From assembly GCF_001668615.1 (NCBI RefSeq), contig NZ_LZMC01000038.1, forward strand, positions 164,727 to 228,726: a DNA stretch of 64,000 nucleotides, in the 5' to 3' direction. Position numbers and translations under genes: made by a program. Under the pieces are notes generated by a model, which was given only the letters and a program-made list of their open reading frames with translations, was not told the origin of the DNA and searched no databases. Origin of the DNA: Mycobacterium sp. 1274761.0 (GTDB taxonomy: Bacteria > Actinomycetota > Actinomycetes > Mycobacteriales > Mycobacteriaceae). Positions 60,172 through 64,000 of this stretch are shown here, piece after piece; position 1 is the stretch's first letter, and each line of letters starts with the position of its first letter.

Positions 60172-61062
60172 GTGGCGGCAGCTGATCGGGGGCGGCGAAC
60201 CCGGGGCACTCGCGCCCGCGACAGCGACCGCGCCGCGACCTGCCAGATTCTCGACGCTGCTTTCGCCGACGGCCAGCTGTCGATGGAGGAACACCGACAG
60301 CGGGTGAGCGCGGCCACCAACGCCGCCACCCTGGGCGAGTTGCAGCCGTTGGTCGACGACCTGCAGACGGCGGCTGCGATACAACCGTTCACGCCGACGC
60401 ACAGGTACCGAGCCGTCATCCTCGCGGCGGTGTCGGGCGTGGTGGTGTGCGTCGCCGTCGTCGCCTGGCTCGTGTTCAGACACCCCGGGTTGGACACCAC
60501 CGCTTCGACGACCCCCGCCGAACCGACGTCCACCCACGTGCTGGCCGCCGAACCGACCACCGCGGCCGAGGCGCCCGCCGAACCGGCTCCGGTCGTGCTG
60601 ACGCCGCCGGCGAACCTGCAGTCCGCCGACGGGCTGACCCGCGTCATCGACACGATGCGCGAAAGGTTCGGCGACACCACCGGTTACGAGCTCGCCGTGA
60701 TGTCCGACGAGGCGATGCTGGCCCGGCCCGATCCCTCCGACGAGCATTCGAAGCTCATTTACTCGTTCGACGGCGGGTGGGGCGACCCGTCCACCCGAAA
60801 GCGCTCCGACACCGACGACGTCACCGACCTCGCCGCCTTCGACATCCCTGCCGCGGCGGCCGCACTGCAGGCGGCACCGGCGACCCTGCGGATCGCCCCG
60901 ACCGACGTCAAAGAAACCTCTCTCGACATCGACCTGGTCGCCGACCCCGGCGGGCCGGGCGGCCTGGAGCTGCTGATCAAGGTGACCACGACGGCCGGCC
61001 CGAACGGGTGGATCTACCTCGACGGCGCCAGCAACATCAAGCGCGTCGAATACCCCGGCTGA
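60172..61062 (+). CDS. DUF1707 membrane protein (Rv0048c-like), copy 1
   Basis: 296 residues from a GTG at 60172. The DUF1707 segment RARDSDRAATCQILDAAFADGQLSMEEHRQRVSAATNAATLGELQPLVDDLQ (residues about 10-65) is followed by one membrane helix (AVILAAVSGVVVCVAVVAWLVF), an Ala/Pro/Thr-rich spacer and an extracellular domain of about 150 residues. It is divergent from the DUF5318/ponA1 operon with a 110-base gap. The paralogue at 61081 is 18 bases behind; the pair arose by duplication. Confidence 0.84.
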   Translation: MAAADRGRRTRGTRARDSDRAATCQILDAAFADGQLSMEEHRQRVSAATNAATLGELQPLVDDLQTAAAIQPFTPTHRYRAVILAAVSGVVVCVAVVAWLVFRHPGLDTTASTTPAEPTSTHVLAAEPTTAAEAPAEPAPVVLTPPANLQSADGLTRVIDTMRERFGDTTGYELAVMSDEAMLARPDPSDEHSKLIYSFDGGWGDPSTRKRSDTDDVTDLAAFDIPAAAAALQAAPATLRIAPTDVKETSLDIDLVADPGGPGGLELLIKVTTTAGPNGWIYLDGASNIKRVEYPG

Positions 61063-61080
61063 CATCTACGATCATCTTCC

Positions 61081-61938
61081 GTGGCGACACGGCAGACAGC
61101 GGGCACCCGGGCAAAAGACAGCGACCGCACCGACACCTGCCAGGTGCTCGACAGTGCGCTTGCCGAGGGTCAGCTGTCGATGGCCGAGCACGGCGAACGT
61201 GTCAAGGCCGCCACCAACGCCGCCACCCTCGGCGAACTTCAGGCACTCGTCGACGACCTGCAGACGGCGAACGCGCCCGTCAAGCTCCCCGACCTCAAGG
61301 AGCCGCGGCGGTTTCCCACCGGCAGCGGCCGATGGGGCATCAGGATCGCAACGGCGGCCGTGCTCGTTCTCTTCGGCATGGGGATCGGCTGGGGGCTCTA
61401 CGGAAACACCAGCTCGCCGCTGAGTTTCCAGACCGATCCGGGAGCCAAGTCCGACGGGATACCCGCCAAGGTGCTGACGCCGCCGCGGCAGCTGCAGTCG
61501 CTGGGCGGGCTGAACGGGCTGTTCGAGCAGATGCGCAAGAAGTTCGGTGACACCACCGGCTTCGAGATGAACATCCGGCCGGACCGCGCCACGCTCTACC
61601 GCCCGGACCCCGAGGACCCGCGGCGCAAGCTGATGTATGACTACCGCGGCGGCTGGGGCGACCCGTACTCGACCACCACCGTCGACAGCGACGACCGCGT
61701 GGTCGACCTTGCGAAGTTCAACTTCGAGCAGACGATCGCGGTCCTGCGCGGCGCACCCGAGACGCTGAAGATCCAGCGCAAGGACATCTCCGACACCTGG
61801 ATCGACATCGAGCCGTCGAAGGACCCGGCGACACCGGACGCGGTCAACGTCCGGATCTACCTCAGCAGCGAGTTCGGCAGCGGCTTCATCGACCTGGCGC
61901 CCGACGGCGCGATCAAGCAGATCAACGAGCCCAGCTAG
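61081..61938 (+). CDS. DUF1707 membrane protein (Rv0048c-like), copy 2
   Basis: 285 residues from a GTG at 61081. It repeats the architecture of copy 1: a DUF1707 domain at 10-65 (KDSDRTDTCQVLDSALAEGQLSMAEHGERV), a membrane helix (IATAAVLVLFGMGIGWGLY) and an external domain with LTPPRQLQSLGGLNGLFEQMRKKFGDTTGFEMNIRPDRATLYRPDPEDP, aligned to LTPPANLQSADGLTRVIDTMRERFGDTTGYELAVMSD of copy 1. M. tuberculosis has one gene here. The external domain may sense or bind a wall component; unproven. Confidence 0.86.
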   Translation: MATRQTAGTRAKDSDRTDTCQVLDSALAEGQLSMAEHGERVKAATNAATLGELQALVDDLQTANAPVKLPDLKEPRRFPTGSGRWGIRIATAAVLVLFGMGIGWGLYGNTSSPLSFQTDPGAKSDGIPAKVLTPPRQLQSLGGLNGLFEQMRKKFGDTTGFEMNIRPDRATLYRPDPEDPRRKLMYDYRGGWGDPYSTTTVDSDDRVVDLAKFNFEQTIAVLRGAPETLKIQRKDISDTWIDIEPSKDPATPDAVNVRIYLSSEFGSGFIDLAPDGAIKQINEPS

Positions 61939-61983
61939 GCCGCAGTCGGCCCTGGTCGGCCACCCCCCGCGTGGCGGCGAATA

Positions 61984-61996
61984 TATCGGCCCGATA
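61984..61996. promoter_or_regulatory. Likely PadR operator
   Basis: TATCGG-C-CCGATA is a perfect inverted repeat centred at 61990, 63 bases before the PadR start, within the longer near-palindrome ATATATCGGCCCGATAGTAT (61981-62000). Autoregulation by the downstream PadR is inferred from position. Confidence 0.6.
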
Positions 61997-62058
61997 GTAT
62001 GGGGCGAGGTGTCGGGGCGTCGTAGCGACAGACTTTGATATTCCGGGGAGGTGGTTCG

Positions 62059-62604
62059 ATGCTGGAGCTCGCAGTACTGGGTCTTCTGCTCGAGTCGCCA
62101 ATGCATGGCTACGAGCTGCGTAAGCGACTGACCGGACTGCTTGGCGCCTTTCGGGCATTCTCCTACGGCTCGCTGTATCCCGCGCTGCGCCGGATGCAGG
62201 CCGACGGGTTGATCATCGAGGACGCTGCGCCCGACGGAACCCCCAAGATGCGCCGGGCTCGCCGGGTGTACCAGCTGACGGACGCGGGCAAGCAGCGCTT
62301 CGCCGAGCTGGTGGCCGATACGGGCCCACAGAATTACACCGACGACGGATTCGGCGTTCATCTCGCCTTCTTCAACCGCACCCCGGCCGAGGCCAGGATG
62401 CGGATCCTGGAGGGCCGCCGTCGTCAGGTGGAGGAACGCCGAGAGGGCCTGCGTGAAGCCGTCGCACGGGCCAGCAGCTCGCTTGACCGCTACACCCGCC
62501 AGCTGCATCAGCTGGGGTTGGAGTCCAGCGAGCGTGAGGTGAAGTGGCTCAACGATTTGATTGCGGCCGAGCGGGTAGCTCAGGGTCGCGCTGAGCAGCC
62601 GTAG
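62059..62604 (+). CDS. PadR-family transcriptional regulator (Rv0047c homologue)
   Basis: 181 residues from the ATG at 62059, preceded by GGGGAGGTGG. The winged helix [26 protein letters not shown] ... [21 protein letters not shown] ... [17 protein letters not shown] is typical PadR, followed by a C-terminal dimerisation helix ([26 protein letters not shown]). It is 46 bases upstream of ino1 and may regulate inositol synthesis as well as itself. Confidence 0.9.
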   Translation: MLELAVLGLLLESPMHGYELRKRLTGLLGAFRAFSYGSLYPALRRMQADGLIIEDAAPDGTPKMRRARRVYQLTDAGKQRFAELVADTGPQNYTDDGFGVHLAFFNRTPAEARMRILEGRRRQVEERREGLREAVARASSSLDRYTRQLHQLGLESSEREVKWLNDLIAAERVAQGRAEQP

Positions 62605-62650
62605 AACAACGAATTTCCAAGCGAATTGGATTGAGAGGGAGAACGTCGCC

Positions 62651-63730
62651 ATGACTGGAAACACCGAGGTGCGGGTCGCGATTGTCGGTGTCGGCAACTG
62701 CGCGTCATCGCTTGTCCAGGGTGTGCAGTACTACCAGGACGCTGACGAGAACGCCACGGTGCCCGGCCTGATGCACGTGCGCCTCGGCGCGTACCACGTG
62801 CGCGACGTCAAGTTCGTCGCCGCCTTCGACGTCGACGCCAAGAAGGTCGGGTTCGACCTGTCCGAGGCGATCTTCGCGTCGGAGAACAACACCATCAAGA
62901 TCGCCGACGTACCGCCCACCAACGTGACGGTGCAGCGCGGCCCGACGCTCGACGGCATCGGCAAGTACTACGCCGACACCATCGAGGTGTCCGACGCCGA
63001 TCCGGTGGACGTCGTGGCGGCCCTCAAGGAGGCCGAGGTCGACGTGCTGGTGTCCTACCTGCCGGTGGGCTCGGAGGAGGCCGACAAGTTCTACGCGCAG
63101 TGCGCGATCGACGCCGGGGTGGCGTTCGTCAACGCGCTGCCGGTGTTCATCGCATCCGACCCCGTGTGGGCCAAGAAGTTCGCCGACGCCGGCGTGCCGA
63201 TCGTCGGCGACGACATCAAAAGTCAGGTCGGCGCCACCATCACCCACCGCGTGATGGCCAAGCTGTTCGAGGACCGCGGCGTGCAGCTCGACCGCACGAT
63301 GCAGCTCAACGTCGGCGGCAACATGGACTTCCTCAACATGCTCGAGCGCGAGCGGCTCGAGAGCAAGAAGATCTCCAAGACCCAGGCCGTGACGAGCAAC
63401 CTGCAGCGTGAGTTCAAGACCAAGGACGTGCACATCGGCCCGTCCGACCACGTCGGCTGGCTTGACGACCGCAAGTGGGCCTACGTGCGGCTCGAAGGCC
63501 GGGCCTTCGGCGACGTGCCGCTGAACCTGGAGTACAAGCTCGAGGTGTGGGACTCGCCGAACTCCGCGGGCGTCATCATCGACGCGGTACGCGCGGCCAA
63601 GATCGCCAAGGACCGGGGCATCGGTGGACCGGTCGTCGCGGCGTCCGCCTACCTGATGAAGAGCCCGCCGCAGCAGCTGCCCGACGACATCGCCCGAGCG
63701 CAGCTGGAAGCCTTCATCGAAGAGAGCTGA
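62651..63730 (+). CDS. ino1: Inositol-3-phosphate synthase
   Basis: 359 residues, the short actinobacterial form. [22 protein letters not shown] is the NAD-binding region; [38 protein letters not shown] and [29 protein letters not shown] carry the conserved Lys and Asp residues of the active site. It converts glucose 6-phosphate to inositol 3-phosphate, the first step to mycothiol, PIMs and lipoarabinomannan. A ribosome-binding site GAGAGGGAG precedes the ATG. PadR lies immediately upstream. Confidence 0.96.
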   Translation: MTGNTEVRVAIVGVGNCASSLVQGVQYYQDADENATVPGLMHVRLGAYHVRDVKFVAAFDVDAKKVGFDLSEAIFASENNTIKIADVPPTNVTVQRGPTLDGIGKYYADTIEVSDADPVDVVAALKEAEVDVLVSYLPVGSEEADKFYAQCAIDAGVAFVNALPVFIASDPVWAKKFADAGVPIVGDDIKSQVGATITHRVMAKLFEDRGVQLDRTMQLNVGGNMDFLNMLERERLESKKISKTQAVTSNLQREFKTKDVHIGPSDHVGWLDDRKWAYVRLEGRAFGDVPLNLEYKLEVWDSPNSAGVIIDAVRAAKIAKDRGIGGPVVAASAYLMKSPPQQLPDDIARAQLEAFIEES

Positions 63731-63740
63731 CCCCTTCCCG

Positions 63741-63791
63741 TTTGTGAATCTGACGACGCTTTTGGGTGATTTGCGTCGTCAGCTTCACAAA
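63741..63791. terminator. Long stem-loop downstream of ino1
   Basis: Arms TTTGTGAATCTGACGACGC (63741-63759) and GCGTCGTCAGCTTCACAAA (63773-63791) pair over 19 bases with one mismatch and a 13-base loop. It starts 10 bases after the ino1 stop, so it could end the transcript. Its right arm runs into the next gene's start, and its length and symmetry also fit a dispersed repeat or regulatory element. Confidence 0.6.
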
Positions 63792-64000
63792 TGACCATGG
63801 CGACGGCGTTAGATGGTGTCGTGGTCTCCGACGATGAACTGTTGAACCTCGACGAGTTCGGGTTGCTGCACGAGAACGCCGAGCAGATCGGACACACCGG
63901 CCCACTGCCGCGCGTAGAACGCATCGAGGCCGACGGCATCAGCGCGTTGAAATGGAGCGAAGAGCCCCCGCAGGTGGTGTTCCTGCACGGCGGCGGTCAG
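63791..64000 (+). CDS. Alpha/beta hydrolase, N-terminal part (Rv0045c homologue; 3' end outside window)
   Basis: The frame MTMATALDGVVVSDDELLNLDEFGLLHENAEQIGHTGPLPRVERIEADGI stays open to the window edge, ending in VVFLHGGGQ, the strand and oxyanion loop of an alpha/beta hydrolase. The opening DDELLNLDEF and position beside ino1 match M. tuberculosis Rv0045c, an esterase. The start may be the ATG at 63791 or 63797, or the GTG about 10 codons later. No clear ribosome-binding site. Confidence 0.8.
   Translation, partial: MTMATALDGVVVSDDELLNLDEFGLLHENAEQIGHTGPLPRVERIEADGISALKWSEEPPQVVFLHGGGQ

Overview
The window is high-GC actinobacterial DNA and reads as a chromosome segment of a rapidly growing Mycobacterium (Mycolicibacterium type). 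The strongest evidence is the right-hand third. rpsF-ssb-rpsR-rplI-dnaB, a GT87 membrane protein, ponA1, a DUF5318 protein, DUF1707 proteins, a PadR regulator, ino1 and an alpha/beta hydrolase follow the gene order known from M. tuberculosis Rv0045c-Rv0058. Many GTG/TTG starts, stop/start overlaps and abundant fatty-acid genes fit. I saw no rRNA, tRNA, CRISPR array, insertion sequence or phage genes.

Layout. 1-8.4 kb: acyl-CoA dehydrogenase 3' end, an SDR/flavoprotein pair, a chloroperoxidase-like hydrolase, a carotenoid oxygenase divergent from its likely TetR regulator, and a Bcr/CflA-type exporter divergent from a MarR regulator. 8.4-10.6 kb: a stand-alone LigD-type polymerase domain convergent with a spore-photoproduct-lyase-like radical SAM enzyme. 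10.7-13.2 kb: a compact three-gene unit consisting of an 81-residue peptide made of three 23-residue repeats, a JmjC/cupin-type oxygenase and a sucrase/ferredoxin-like protein; this is a candidate undescribed peptide-modification system. 13.2-15.5 kb: two acyl-CoA dehydrogenases. 15.6-17.9 kb: a HelD/HelR-type RNA polymerase-associated helicase preceded by a near-perfect rifamycin-associated element. 17.9-22.5 kb: Nudix hydrolase, MarR regulator, glucose dehydrogenase plus GH15 enzyme, ANTAR protein. 22.5-30.3 kb: GH3 glucosidase/thioesterase/TenA operon, enoyl-CoA hydratase, and a methyltransferase/MTHFR-like pair.

29.5-42 kb holds the main secondary-metabolism locus. One minus-strand operon encodes a flavin-dependent halogenase-like protein, an 1838-residue KS-AT-DH-KR-ACP polyketide synthase, a two-component ABC exporter, a cation/proton antiporter and probably a TesB thioesterase. 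A fused HadA/HadB-like dehydratase diverges from it. Together they suggest synthesis, possible halogenation, release and export of a small polyketide.

42-48.7 kb: glutamate-synthase-like FMN protein, MFS transporter, several small proteins, GAP-family membrane protein, Tat-exported DUF1906 protein, PPOX-type flavin protein. 48.7-54 kb: dnaB carrying two inteins (the first of the rare class 3 type), a perfect LexA-type palindrome just upstream, four TGTGGA DnaA-box-like motifs, and the ribosomal protein/ssb operon. 54-64 kb: a frameshifted hydrolase-adenylate cyclase gene, the cell-wall synthesis genes around ponA1, two tandem DUF1707 paralogues, padR, ino1 and the 5' end of a Rv0045c-like hydrolase.
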